From the NCBI GenBank assembly GCA_963969495.1, contig OZ018317.1:220408497-220472496 (forward strand): a stretch of DNA of 64,000 bases, written 5' to 3'. Below the pieces are notes generated by a model. The model saw only the letters and a list, made by a program, of their open reading frames with translations. It did no database searches and was not told where the DNA came from. The position numbers and the translations under genes were made by a program. Position 1 is the stretch's first letter. Every line of letters begins with the position of its first letter. The DNA is from Ceratothoa steindachneri. Its lineage: Eukaryota > Arthropoda > Malacostraca > Isopoda > Cymothoidae. Below are positions 44,747 to 56,803 of this stretch, one piece after another.

Positions 44747-44760
44747 GAAAATTAAAAGTG

Positions 44761-45659
44761 GAATGAAAACTTCCGAAATTGACTAGTGTGCGAGTGGCTA
44801 ACAGTCAATAAACTATTGGAGATAGGTAAAAATAACGGAAAGTAAACCACGATAAAGGATAGTAGAGTGTTTAAAATAAATTAATAATGTTAAAAATAAA
44901 AATAGCTATAATAATAGAACATTGTGTAGGTAACGAGTGAAAATGAATGAATAAGTAAACCAATTGAATTCAAATTAAACTAATAAAGAAGGGGGGAAAA
45001 TAATAACAACAATTGTGAAGGAACTAAAAAATTATCATATTACTAAATTTACAATAAAAGCAGCCGTAATAATTAAATAATGTAAGGGAAATAATTGATA
45101 ATGAATAATTAAGGTAGACAATATTAATAACAGTAGTGAACGAACTAATAAATTACCAAATAACGAAAATTACGATAAAAGTAGGTGAAATAATTAAATA
45201 ATGTGAGTGAAATAAGTGATAAAGAATAAAAAAAGTAGCCAACCATAAATAACGGGTACCAAGTATAAAATATGTTACAAATATTTGTAAATAATAACAG
45301 AAAAGTGAGTAAAATAACGACTACAAATGTAAATAACCGACCCTAAATAATGATTCTATTACTAAAAATAAAACCCAAATCATTTAGGGTATTTATGTAA
45401 TTACTAATGTAAACTTTTAAAAACATGATCTGATAATTCCTGGAGGGCACCCTTTTTTTCCTTATTTACTAGTACTCTTACTCAAACCTTATTCTTCTCC
45501 GCTGTATTTTTTTTTACAAAGGTTTTAGCCCTATTGTAACTATATATTTTTTTTATTTTTATATATTGTATTACAATTTAGACTTTGAATTTTTGTAAAA
45601 ATGGAAAGCTCAATGTATCTTTCTCTCTTTAATAAATCTTTAAATCATTCTATTTCTGT
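44761..45659. repeat. AT-rich region with imperfect ~121-bp tandem repeat
   Basis: A segment beginning GTGAAGGAACTAA at 45015 recurs as GTGAACGAACTAA at 45136, with TAATTAAATAATGT in both. A third, weaker unit may precede at about 44890. No gene is seen. Confidence 0.6.
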
Positions 45660-45824
45660 TCATTCCCTGAAGATGATTGACCACGGTCGAAAATCTCTTG
45701 GAATCAAATATGTCTTTTGAGAATGTTTTTTCTTGCCTACAAGACCCAGACAAAAAACTTGCAAGAAAAATAGAGAGAATACAAGTTGAAATCAATAATG
45801 CTGCCACTGCTGTGGACTTAAACA

Positions 45825-45828
<4 letters not shown>
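45660..45828 (+). repeat. Penelope-type terminal repeat, second copy
   Basis: Plus-strand counterpart of 22915-23090: CCTGAAGATGATTGACC, then ACGGTCGAAAATCTC, then a coding-like piece (FENVFSCLQDPDKKLARK, IERIQVEINNAATAVD) ending just before (TA)n. Stem and GAAA resemble a worn hammerhead core. Confidence 0.6.

Positions 45829-45909
<81 letters not shown>
45829..45909. repeat. (TA)n microsatellite
   Basis: About 40 TA units directly after the terminal repeat. Confidence 0.97.
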
Positions 45910-45910
<1 letters not shown>

Positions 45911-46274
45911 GAAAGGTCTCCAAAGTGTCCCTAGAATACGACTATTCCAAGAAAGTTGGCTACCCACCGAAAATTTTAATTACACTCATTTCAACTTCTA
46001 CCCATGTATATGTGTTATTAGTCAAGTACACAGAAATTACTTTGCTTCATTTGCATGACATGGCAGCATTTAAATTTTGACTGGGCAGTGATATGAATGA
46101 TTCCATCAGAGTTGAAGCAAAGAAGAACAGCAAACTTCTGGTCATGCGAGTTTGGCAGAAAAATGAGATAACCGATGCAGAAATAAAAGATTATGGACAG
46201 TGCTCCACAAAAGTCTTCTGTTTATTATCGATGAAAATAAAAAAGAGTTTGAAGCGGACATTAGCAGTGTCAAG

Positions 46275-46770
46275 CCATGGACTTCAGTAAGGGAAGAAAC
46301 ATCAATCGTGTGCGGGCACTAATTGAAGACAGTTGATTAATATCGAAAATAATAGCAGGCACATTGAACATATCGGCAGGTTCAGTTTATTTAATTTTGA
46401 CCGAGGGGCTGAAGCTAAGTGACCTTTCTGCTCGATGGACGCCACAAAGGTTGCGCATAGATCAGCTGGAGAAGAGAGCTTCTCTTTCACTGCAAATTAT
46501 AAACAAATGGGAGAGAGAACTCGAGGATATTTTTTTTTTAAGAATTGTAATCTGAAATGAGACTTGGATTTACCGATATGATCCGGAAGACAAAATAACA
46601 GACAAATGGTCACCAAGAGGTGGAAAAGGAACCATCAAAGCAAAGTTTGAACGAAAACTTTGAAAGAAAACTTCCCCAGGGTATAGAGGAGAAACTCTCC
46701 GAAAATGTTCACAGAAGAGCCCTGTTTCATCACGATAACTTCCTCCGCTCATTCCAAGAAATTACACTGC
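46275..46770 (+). pseudogene. Mariner-like transposase relic 1
   Basis: Pieces of a mariner transposase are readable: NRVRALIED, IIAGTLNISAGSVYLILTEG (second helix-turn-helix), SARWTPQRLRIDQLE, RIVI-stop-NETWIYRYDPE, and LFHHDNFLRSFQEI. The first catalytic motif is normally GDETW; here a stop and Asn replace the Gly-Asp, so the enzyme is dead even apart from frameshifts. The second catalytic Asp (HHDN) remains. The upstream frame at 46093-46290 may hold the N-terminus but is not convincing. Terminal repeats were not found. Confidence 0.72.
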
Positions 46771-46860
46771 CCCCACCCGCCACACAAACACTCACACACA
46801 AAAATGCGAATAAAAAATAATGGAACACGATAGCTACCTTATTGCATAAATAATGATGTA

Positions 46861-46886
46861 CGAGGGGCGGTCAATAAGTTTTGCGA
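46861..46886. repeat. Left terminal inverted repeat of mariner element 2
   Basis: Pairs with 47753-47778 with one mismatch in the first 22 bases. Confidence 0.9.
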
Positions 46887-47037
46887 ATTGGTAGGGCAAA
46901 ACAGAGGAAGAGGGATGGATGTTTATGGGGTGTTAGGACAAGTTATGACAAGTCAGGACCTGCAGCCGCACGCTCCTGCCTCGTCTATTTAAGAAGCAAT
47001 AGATGATCGCAGATCGTCAGTCACAAATTTTTCAATA

Positions 47038-47731
47038 ATGGAGAAGGTTGAGCACCGCGCAGTGATCAAATTTTTGACCAAGGAAGATAAGAATGCAAAA
47101 GAGATCCATGAACGCATGGTTGCAGTGTACACCGACACCGCCCCTTCCTATGCAACCATTGCTCGCTGGAATAGGGAGTTCCGCCATGGTCGTAAGTCCC
47201 TTGAAGATGACCCCCGTCCAGGACGACCGTCAGACGTGACCAACGAGGACAATGTGGCTAATGTGGAAAGGATGATCCTCGAAAATCGACGGGTGAAGGT
47301 CGAAGAAATCGAGCGAGAACTTGGAATATCACATGGAAGTGTTATCAACATCTTCCACGACAATTTGGCCATGACCAAGGTCTCTGCCCGTTGGGTCCCT
47401 AGAAACCTCACGCCCCATGATCTAATTCAACGTCATCAAAGTCAACGAGGCCAGAGTTGCACAAGCTGCCCTGCGCGAGTGCAGATTCGAGGAGCTCAAC
47501 CATCCCCCCTACAGTCCTGATCTGGCCCCTAGCGACTACTTTTTATTCCGCCAGCTCAAGGCTGCACTGCGTAGACGCCGGTTTGGGGACGATGAAGATG
47601 TCCAGCTCGCTGTCCAGGAGTGGATTGAACAGCAGTCGGGGGATTTGTGGTTGTCGGGAATTCGAAGCCTCAGGGACAAGTGGCCAAGTGCCAAATTGCA
47701 GTCGAGGGTAGTTATATTGAAAAATAATTAA
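47038..47731 (+). pseudogene. Mariner-like transposase 2, catalytic core deleted
   Basis: The start is MEKVEHRAVIKFLTKEDK at 47038. The N-terminal DNA-binding half is intact: IHERMVAVYTDTAPSYATI, REFRHGRKSLEDDPRPG, LGISHGSVINIFHD and VSARWVPRNLTPHD. Near 47430 the reading changes frame and jumps to VAQAALRECRFEELNHPPYSPDLAP and SDYFLFRQLKAA, which is the end of the core and contains the third catalytic position. The segment with the first two catalytic Asp residues is missing. The end is ILKNN with a TAA at 47731. Confidence 0.85.
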
Positions 47732-47752
47732 ACACTTTTCCTTATATCCGAA

Positions 47753-47778
47753 TTGCAAAACTTATTGCCCGCCCCTCG
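47753..47778. repeat. Right terminal inverted repeat of mariner element 2
   Basis: The reverse complement reads CGAGGGGCGGGCAATAAG onward. Confidence 0.9.
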
Positions 47779-47780
47779 TA

Positions 47781-49186
47781 TTATTAAAATATCTCAAAAT
47801 GGCCCGTATATTTTCGCTCACAAATTGAGGAATACGAGAACAATAAATAAAAAATCAATGGCAACATTTTTAAGATTATGTCACCGCCTGAGCTCTCTCA
47901 TGACAATATTTCGAACATATCTTTGAATGTAAAGAACTTTCACATACACGAATTACATCTAACATAAAAATAAGAAAGAAAAAGGAGCAACAGTGAATAA
48001 GAATACAATACCTTCCATACTCAAATAGGCAATGATAAACTTTGAATTTGGAATTAAGAATGGAACGCGAAGGAAAATTTGACTTTTGGGGGGGGTATTT
48101 AAAAATTCCTTGTGTTGTTTCGATGGCCAATTTTCTTGCATTATCATACAAATTTAGGTCTCAGTTTGTTTTATGGAATAGCGAATTATATTTCTAAATA
48201 TCGCATTGTAAGATTAACTTCTCGAAGCACAGAAATAATATATAAAAGTGTGGAAGGTTTGGAACACTTAAGATTTACTCATGTTGTAATGCCACTCTTG
48301 TGTAAAAGAATAAAATAGTGACGTACGTTTTTAATGATAGAATAATTTTTTTTAATTGATTCTGTAAAGAAATTTTGCTATAATTGGCTTCTTTCTTAGT
48401 TATAATCGCCTCCAAGAAAATTCCTAGAGCCACAATGGCATTGTGTCGAAATTAGCAGGAACTCAAATATTCCTAAGAATATGGCACCCGTAAGTAAATG
48501 CCAAGTGTAACAAAGGCTAACATGCCGCCGTTGAAATCTGGCGAACGTATGCCCTCCTGGTTCCTAAAACCGGAAGTTTCCTTCCAAGCCTCAATGTTTG
48601 TAAGAGTCTCTGTGGCTATATGTTTGTCTTTCGCATTTTCGCATCCTCCGTATTCAACACTTTCTTTACACATCTCTTCTTACAAACTTTTTGACGGTTA
48701 AGGGAACTGCATACCAGATATAAAAAATCAAAAGGTTTAATGGAACAATTACAAGGGTATGAAGAAGGCTTCAGGGCATCATCGTTATTTAACATTCAAA
48801 GGATCATTCCCCTTGTAGAGTCAGGTTTAAAATTATATGGATAATGTCATGGAACATACTCGTAAATGGTAGTTGATTCGTATGGATGTATATGCAAGCA
48901 GGTTCAATGCAGACTTTGATACAGTGCACTCATGACAAGAACGGTCGATCCATTCCTCATCAAATCACAAGGGAAAACGGACTCACAGTGCGCGGTATAG
49001 GAGAAGAGGATTCAAACAATCTATTGTCTATTTTAAGGAACCTCTCTTGTGGTTTGTGAACTTCGAAAATAAACGAACTCAGCCATGTGTTCACCAGCGT
49101 ACTATGAGTGACGCATCTTGAAATTATCTAAGTTTGGGGATGATTCTCATCCCAGAGCAGCTGTTCCAAGATTATGTGTTGATGAT
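47781..49186. other. Unassigned region
   Basis: About 1.4 kb in which I recognise no gene, element end or tandem repeat. Frames at 48473-48701 are open on both strands but show no motif. Confidence 0.4.
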
Positions 49187-50057
49187 TCTGATGTTTATCA
49201 GCATATAAATTTACAGTACCAGAGGCTTCTAGTTATAACGAAGTGGTTCTGTCATTACGGCATAGAAATACCGTGCCCATAGTATGGAATTGTCCCAGAT
49301 ATTAATCTGGCCCAAAACCGTTTGGCCAGACAAGTGGAGGCTCACAAATTTTCACAATACCCGGGGTTCACTTAATAAAAAGTGGAACACTCTCCCTCAT
49401 CAATTTTATCTAAGGTTGGCGACTAGCCTGTGGTATTCACTGCTGGCCAAGAAAATAGGTGAGAAGACGCTAGTAAAGAAAGGGATGAACAAATTTACAA
49501 TGAAAACGTCTATACTCGCCGCAGCGAGAAATGGACGATGGGGTGCAGCAAGCACCATCACAGGTGCCTCCCTCCCCCATCCCACTGTTGCCATATATCC
49601 ACGGATATATGGTGGAGAAACGAGGTTGGAAAGGAAGGCGGGCAGCTGATCTGTGGAGATATGGCAACAGTGAGGGGACGCCTGTGACGATGTTTGCCGC
49701 ACCCCATCGTCCATTTCTCGCTACGGCGAGTATAGACGTTTTTATTGTAAATTTGTTCACTCCTTTCTTTACTAGCTTATTTTCACCTATTTTCTTGGCC
49801 AGTGGCGAATCCGCAGGCTGGTCGCCAACCTTAGACACAATTGATGAGGAAGAGTGTTCCAGTTTTTGCTAAGTTAACCCCGGGTATTGTGAAGATCTGT
49901 GAACTCCCACTTGTCTGACCCAACGGTTTTGGGCCAGATTAATATCTGGGACAATTCCATGCTATGGGCACACTATTTTTATGCCTTAATGACAGAACCA
50001 CTTCGTTATAACTAGTATCCTCTGGTATTGTAAATTTATATGCTGATAAACATCAGA
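49187..50057. repeat. Foldback repeat 1, arms about 410 bp
   Basis: The left arm (49187-49602) and right arm (49651-50057) are inverted copies with a 48-base centre. Examples: AGATATTAATCTGGCCC at the left and GGGCCAGATTAATATCT at the right; GCGAGAAATGGACGATGG at the left and CCATCGTCCATTTCTCGC at the right. Identity looks near 90 percent, so the arms have aged. Open frames run across both arms but translate the same inverted sequence and contain no known domain. It may be a foldback or MITE-type element, or an inverted duplication. Confidence 0.88.
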
Positions 50058-50286
50058 GTATAGCAGGAATAAATCCCATGTAGCCTCAGTTTGGTTCGTG
50101 ACTGCCGGAGCCACTGGGGCAGGGAGAGCTTACAGTGGGGGAACTACACCATAAGTAGGCTTTGTGCTCGTTTCAATTGGCCCGAAAAATACCTCCATAA
50201 AGTGGACGCGAATTTCTCCTATTTTATCCAAGTATCCATTACTAAAATGTAATGTAAAGATTCAATATTGTATTGGCTTGTAAATG

Positions 50287-50289
<3 letters not shown>
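50058..50289. other. Unassigned spacer
   Basis: No feature is recognised. Confidence 0.4.

Positions 50290-50375
<86 letters not shown>
50290..50375. repeat. (TA)n microsatellite
   Basis: About 42 TA units. Confidence 0.97.
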
Positions 50376-50379
<4 letters not shown>

Positions 50380-51009
50380 GTATTTAAGCATGATACCGTG
50401 AGAGTCAAAGGAAGCAAAGGCCAAACGCTCGAACACCTGTTTATTAAGACTGACCAAGTCGTGTCTCGAGATAAAATTATCAGATATGGACGTTACTTAG
50501 GAGACTGAATAAATACAGCTGCTGACCGTACGAGGCGATGCAGCGAGAAGCATATAAAATGACGTGAATAAACATTGGATCCATATTGTGGACACGGTGA
50601 ACAGGCAGCATAGCTCCTCCCATGGGGTCAAGAGTTGAGACTCCTAATATAGACGCGGGTCCTTTCTGGCCACGCCCTCTGTAGTTTGAGCATATATAAA
50701 GAAGAATCAGAATAATAAAAAGAGATATATAGATAGCGATCACATCAGACTACTCATAATCATTACAGTAGACAACAAATTTTAACTTTGTCTCTGCTAC
50801 TTGAGTAAATATTGTTGTAGCTAACTAATTTTGGTGCGCTGATTCCAAATCTGTGTTATACAACTAGGCTATATGGTTCACTTTGTCACCTTGGATCAAT
50901 TAATGATATAATTATTACGAGTTTGAGGAGAATGAGTAGTTTCTGGGCAAATGTTTAGAATCGGGACACCCTATATGGCATTATGTACTTCCTTTTGCAG
51001 ATCCAGACA
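50376..51009. other. Unassigned region
   Basis: No gene is recognised. It borders the C-terminal end of the uncharacterised protein copy B. Confidence 0.35.
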
Positions 51010-52610
51010 AGATATGTCTCCATTCATAAATTTCTTAAAAATGTTTGAGACTCTTGCTCTTGCGCTTGTACGTGGATATAGAATCTTCCTGTTGTAGGAA
51101 CCATCAGTATTCATCCATCATGTTTTCGTTGAAGCGGCCTTGATACCTGCTTTCCATTAATGCGATATCTGGGTGGAACTTTTCTCCATGTTCGTCACTA
51201 ATATCCCCATATTAGATGGAAAGAAATCCAGATGCGAATGCAAAAAAATGCATCTTAAGAGATATCCGACACCTCATTCGTTGATAGGCCTTTAGCATGT
51301 TGTCCACTAGTTCTTCATAGTTTTCAGCCCTATGATTAACAAGGAAGTTCTGCACTACATGGAAAAATGAATCCCATGCTGCCAACTCAATTGGAGTTAG
51401 TTTATTTCTGAACTCCCTGTCACTTATCAATTCTCTGATCTCCGGCCCTAAAAAAAATGCTAGCTTTAAGTTTAGCATCGGTTTACTTTGCACCAAATTT
51501 CTCTTTGAGATACTGGAATCCATCAGAAGTGGTGGAAGGTAGATATTCTGTGGATGTATTAAAGGCAAGTGCTTCACATTGTATCGGCCAACTATGTGTT
51601 CTTCTCTTTCGGGCCACTGTTTGACAATATAATGATTCCTATCGTCATGGCTGTTCCATAGGCATAACAAACACATGTCTTTATATATCCTAGCTGCAGT
51701 CCAAGAAGTAAAGAAATTACATTTAGACCACCACAGATATTCCACTTATGATGCGAGTAATGAACACCTTCCAAAGTAAATTTCATTGAGTCATATGTCT
51801 CTAATATCCCAACAACAAGTGTGACAGAAATTGAAGGTTTTTTATTACCATTGTATAGCAACACAGCTTTGAGGTTAACAGTGCTTGTATCGATGAATAT
51901 CTCCATTCATCAGGTAAATGCTCGCTTTCTAGCTGATTCATGAGGCGATTAACATCAGGAGAGAAACAAGCAACATCTTCTTCTTTATAAAAGGCAGCTA
52001 AGGCCTCATGGCATTTACAGGAAGTAGATATTTTTGCACCGTCCTCAATAAGATTCCATTACTGTAGTCTGGAGCCCACGATTTCTGCGTTTTTCTTTGA
52101 CAATGACAAATCTCTCACCAAATCATTCAATCTCTTTTGATTTATCAATTGGATCTTCTTTTCCTTAGAATCACCCTCATACATTTCATCGTTATTGTTA
52201 TCCTCCTCTTCAGGCGATGAATCATTTTCTTTAACTGTACTAGCCGATGGAGGAACTGGTATTGGCATCTCCATATTATGGGGGACTGGTTTTATAGCTG
52301 ACTTACAATTTTTGACTTGTTCTTATTTGACAATCCCGCAATATTTGTCATACAAAAGTAGCAATCAAAAACATGATTTGTTGGCTCACGCCACACCATT
52401 GGTACAGCAAAATTCATACCTTTCTGTTTCCCATTTAACCACGTGTGAGCCCCATACAACACACAGTACAAGATTTGTGAGGCGCCCTAGGTTTGTCTCG
52501 GTCACCAACTTTACAACCCAAATAATAGTTATATGCAGTTTTCACTCTTTTAAATCAATTTTCTGCTGATTACTTGGAGTATATCTTTCACAGATATAAC
52601 AAAAGTTGTC
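51010..52610 (-). pseudogene. Conserved uncharacterised zinc-site protein, copy B (broken)
   Basis: Order on the minus strand: NFCYICERYTPSNQQK (C-x2-C, near 52605); HKSCTVCC (near 52475); GKQKGMNFAVPMVWREP; DCYFCMTNIAGLSNKN; an acidic stretch (SPEEEDNNNDEM); LNDLVRDLSLSKKNAE (near 52110); MEIFIDTSTVNLKAVLLY (near 51880); LNVISLLLGLQLGY; ICLPPLL-like IYLPPLL (near 51530); LGPEIRELISDREF; AAWDSFFHVVQNFLVNHR; and SDEHGEKFHPDIALMES (near 51180). The pieces follow the same order as copy A at 20.4-21.9 kb but add an N-terminal zinc-type site that copy A no longer shows. Several frameshifts and stops make it dead. No function is known to me. Confidence 0.7.
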
Positions 52611-55271
52611 TGGGCTATTTATACATCATCGCCGATTCATGTTTTCAACTTAGTTTGTATATATCCTGTTATATACTTTTGTACCACCTTATTTCATTTA
52701 CAAATTAATTAAGAGATAAATCTGAAAGAAAAATGCAATTAATCGCTGTATGTAAATACCGTTTAAACGCCACTGCTATAATGGCTAAATTTGACAACGT
52801 GATAAAGTAAGAGTGTAACGCAGGAACCAAACACACACAACACATCATCTTACTAGGGTAGCTTAAGCAACACTGCCCATATGTGTAACTAAAGGGTATG
52901 TGTGTAACTCAGGAACCTTACATGCTGATTACAGATTCGGACTCAGCGTATTCAATTTAGTGAAAAATCATTGTTGACTAGTGTTATTAGTCGGATTACT
53001 ACTTCCATTGTTACTTAGCTTTCACGCACTCGGTTAATCACTGACTCTTGTCTCCCCTTTATTCCGTATTCGCGTTGTTAATACTTAGACATACTAGTCT
53101 CCAGTCGAATACGCTCTGTAATCGCGCCCCTTATGATATCATTTTCATTATTTAAATAAAGTGTTTATTTTCGTAAGTCCATCTTTGCCTTAAGCCTTCG
53201 GTAAGCCCAGCCAAGCAAAAGAACACCTGAAAATTATCTATTTTTTTAGTCAGATTAATAAATCACCGCAACCACAGCCATCACTGAAAAGTTGGAACCT
53301 TGTTGCACCCCTAAGCTGTTGCCCGCCATTTGCTTCCTACAACTTTGCTTTTGTTTCTTAGATTTATCTAAGTGATTCCAGGACCTTTCTTTCTTATCCC
53401 TACGTCTCCTATTCTAAGCCTTAAACACTTAAACAATACGCAATTTCATCTTTCGATTTTCAATTTAATAGATAATTTTCAGCTTTACGCATTTAAAACC
53501 CATCCTTTGCATCATGCCTTCCCCTCCCCCATCCTCTAAATGTCCTAGTAGCCTATCGTTTACCAAACCAATCTGCGTCACTCGATTGCCCTCCGTTCAC
53601 TCCGTACCTCACAACCTTTTCATTCATCTTCATATCCATCTAATATAATGCAAGCTTTCGCATTCTCGCTCTTTTAAACGCATCCATTTTGTCCTCTTCC
53701 TTTTCTCCATAATATATATCCCTAACATGCCATACACACACTCGATTCATATGATGATGCAGATTAATGCCATTAACTAGAGGAGGTCCTCCTTATCCCG
53801 CCCGTATCAAAATTACGTTGATGTGGTCATACCTAGGGGGAGGGGCTCAGACCAGCCACCCCTTTTGTGGCCGTCATATTTTGCGTCAAGCGAATGGAGA
53901 TGGAGTTGTGGCGGAGCAGGAAGGATTTCGATTAAATTTTCATACTCGGTTGGAAATGGTCCAAGAAACAAACTATTAAATTATTATTGTGATCAAAATC
54001 CTGACGTGAAACGGGGGATGCCGGAAAGCAACTTCTCGAAAAGTTAAAGACCGATTTGGAAGAAATGGTCAGGAAAAGTTGTATTTGGTCGATCTGAAAA
54101 ATATGCTAATATGAAACATTTTGCATCAAAATGGATGCACTCGAATTATTGAAAATACTTAAGAAAACAGAGAAAGTGCTAAGAAATCAGAATGACATAA
54201 GGAGTAAGTAAATATAATGAATGAGAAACGAACTACTTCATGATCATCGAAAATATCTCCTTATCCCAGCATAATGAGACTATTGGTGACTCATTTAAGA
54301 CCACCCTGTTTTCCGCATAAAATGGGATAGCGAAATATTCTCAAGTTCATTAGCATATAAGGACTCGATTGAAGGCTCCGTTGGAAAGGGTCTAAAACAA
54401 ATAATCGTATGGCGAAGAGTGTCGTACGTGACATAACTCACAAACATTATCATGAAGGCCAAAACTTCTTTTGAAAGCCTTTTACTGAATTTAACCGTAA
54501 TTGTTAGGGAAGTAAATCGAAAGAGTACTTTTTTATTTAACTTTATCTAAAAGGAGTATTAGAAATGAGACCTGCAGGGCATTAAACGACTTTAAACCAC
54601 TTCAATTTTATTGTAAAAGTTCCTTAAAGGCAAAGTTTCTAAACTCATTGTAAAAAAATCACTAGTGACAATCTTTGCTGGGGGAGATTATAGTATTTTA
54701 TTTTTAGTGATAAAAGTAAGAAGTGATGTAACTGACAAAGTCAATTCACAAGGTAGGGAAGGGAAGAGAGAGATGAATGTAGGGAAAATATCTTGGTCAG
54801 AAAATTCTTCTTACAAGGTGGTAGAAAGTCGCGAAAAGATAAAAAGGTAAAACGTTGATTCTCCGTCTTCTTTGCACCTTTGTTATAGATGCCGATGATT
54901 GTGCACTCATTAGTGAGTGTCATGAGGTAACACGATCGGAGTTACTGAGGGATGATTGACGAAGGAACGTCCCGGAGGGGGGGAGAGATAATTTAAAGAG
55001 CAACTACCTGCGAGTTAATGAAAAGCATCCCTAATCGGGAAAGTAAAATATTAAGACAACACTGAGAATCGTCAGAGGATCCTATTGGGTTGTATTAAGG
55101 ACTCTTTCTTTGATCCACGGTCTTCTCCAGTAGACTTTATGTCAGTTATTAGGAGAAAGTTGACTTTTCGAGGGCTAGAAATGTTCTTCCTTGTTGAAAA
55201 ATGGCCAAATACCCCCTGGAAGTCAATTTGAAACGGTATCTCTAGAGCCCTTTTCTTATCTTCTATTTATA
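52611..55271. other. Unassigned region
   Basis: About 2.7 kb without a recognised gene or element. The 70-codon frame at 53767-53979 has no identifiable motif. Confidence 0.4.
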
Positions 55272-55990
55272 TAAACCAGGCAATGGTTTCGCTACGAAGA
55301 TCAAAATTTAAAATCTATAAAAAATCAGCCATGGTTCAATTTTTATCAATTTTCTCAACTTCGCCAATTAAAATAATTTTAAAAAGGAACTCAAACTAAA
55401 TTTTCTCCTTTCAAAATATCACGTTGCTAAAATATAGTTATAGAAGAAGATATATAAAAATAAATTTTCTGAACTTTACCATTTGTAATTCTTTGGGTTT
55501 TAAAAATTTCACAAAATTTCGATACTTATATTTATTTCTGAACTTCACCATTTAATTTTTTATATTATCATCACTTCATCACTCACTCTATAATTTAAGA
55601 AGGGGATTTTTTTTTAGTATTTGAATAATAATTTAATCTTAGTTTAGTTATGGCATGTTTTTTTATCAAAGTTATTTCTAATAATTCTTTTATAATATCA
55701 AAAACAAAATAGTGAAGTTCCGAAATAAATATAAGTATCGAAATTTTGTGAATTTTTTAAAACCCAAAGAATGACAAATGGTGAAGTTCAGAAAAAAAAA
55801 TTTTATATATCTTCTTCTATAACTATATTTTACCAACGTGATATTTTGAAGGGAAAAAATTTAGTTTAGAGTTCCTTTTTAAAATTATTTTAATTGGCGA
55901 AATTCAGAAAATTTATAAAAATTTAACCATGGCTGCTTTTTTTTAGATTTTAAATTTGAATCATAGTAGTGAAGCCATTGCTTGGTAAAG
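55272..55990. repeat. Foldback repeat 2, arms about 300 bp
   Basis: The left arm (55272-55569) and right arm (55691-55990) are inverted copies around a 121-base centre: CAGGCAATGGTTTCGC at the left answers GAAGCCATTGCTTGG at the right, and GATACTTATATTTATTTC answers GAAATAAATATAAGTATC. Very AT-rich and non-coding. Confidence 0.85.
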
Positions 55991-56489
55991 GAATTATTAG
56001 AAATAACTTTGAAGAAAAATTTAAATATACTTAGGTGCCAACCGAACTAAGGAAAAAATACATTTATTAATTCTTCACTAATCTTCAACAGTCCCGTTAT
56101 ACAATTATAGAGTTAGTGATGATGATGAGAAAAGCGAATGTGTGTGCGTGCCCATCTCAAAAAACAGCTCCACAAATTTTGTACAAATTTTGCATTCAGA
56201 TGGGGTTTGGTGCCAGTAGTAGATACATATACTCATTTGGGCCCACAAAACTCTGTGGGACCCGCGGGGCGAACAAAAAGGGGGTTAGGCATATGTTACC
56301 GTAAGTCTTTGATGACGTCATTAGCATGAAAGAAATTTTAGCATTCGAAACAATAGGAGCAGCTTCGCCACTTCTCCTTACAGGAGTAGCTTGCGCTTAG
56401 CTGGCAGACTTTCGGTCTCTGTCTTACGGCCTATCATGATTCTCTTTTTTTCTCCATTTAAATTTGCTCTAATAATTTTCGGACAAAAA
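55991..56489. other. Unassigned region
   Basis: No gene is recognised. A GGGCCCACA/TGTGGG hairpin near 56240-56263 and a TGATGACGTCAT palindrome near 56310 are present, but their meaning is unknown. It may contain the upstream end of the Helitron. Confidence 0.35.
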
Positions 56490-56612
56490 TTTTAGTAAAT
56501 TTTCTGAACTTCACCATTTATATTTTTTTTTTAGTTTTAAAAAAGTCAGAAAAATTTAATACTAATATTTATTTCGGAACTTCAAAATGTTATTTTTTTT
56601 ATATTATAAAGG
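56490..56612 (+). repeat. Extra single arm of foldback repeat 2 family
   Basis: TAAATTTTCTGAACTTCACC and TAATATTTATTTCGGAACTTC repeat the order of the left arm at 55460-55570, diverged, in plus orientation and without a partner. Confidence 0.6.
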
Positions 56613-56803
56613 AATTATTAGAAACTAGCAATTGTTTTCCCAAGGTTTGTTCTAATGAATTAGTTTACTTTAAAGTCAATTGCTGTTTGTTCAGAAGCTT
56701 CTCTTAGTGCATCAGTCTAATATTGACCAATGTCGGCTAAGAGAAGTAAATTTTTAAAATAACCTGAAATTCAAGAGGATAAGAAACCTTTATACCCAAG
56801 AAC

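Larger units (their letters stand above)
42985..44760 (-). mobile_element. Penelope-like retroelement A (reverse transcriptase plus GIY-YIG)
   Basis: A minus-strand element has the reverse transcriptase followed by a GIY-YIG endonuclease, the order specific to Penelope-like elements. The N-terminal region and terminal repeats were not found at its 5' side. It is broken by frameshifts and contains a perfect palindrome at 44319-44370. Confidence 0.85.
46861..47778 (+). mobile_element. Mariner-like element 2, internally deleted, with clean ends
   Basis: Left end CGAGGGGCGGTCAATAAG and right end (inverted) CGAGGGGCGGGCAATAAG match over more than 20 bases and are flanked by TA on each side (46859-46860 and 47779-47780). 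The 918-bp element holds a transposase with its middle removed. Mariner elements are normally about 1.3 kb, so roughly 0.4 kb is lost. Confidence 0.9.

Noticed and set aside
49284..49872. 121- and 122-codon frames in the foldback repeat
   Set aside because: They are mirror translations of the same inverted arms and show no domain.
50650..50720. Possible promoter with CATATATAAAG
   Set aside because: A single TATA-like string in AT-rich DNA with no gene downstream.
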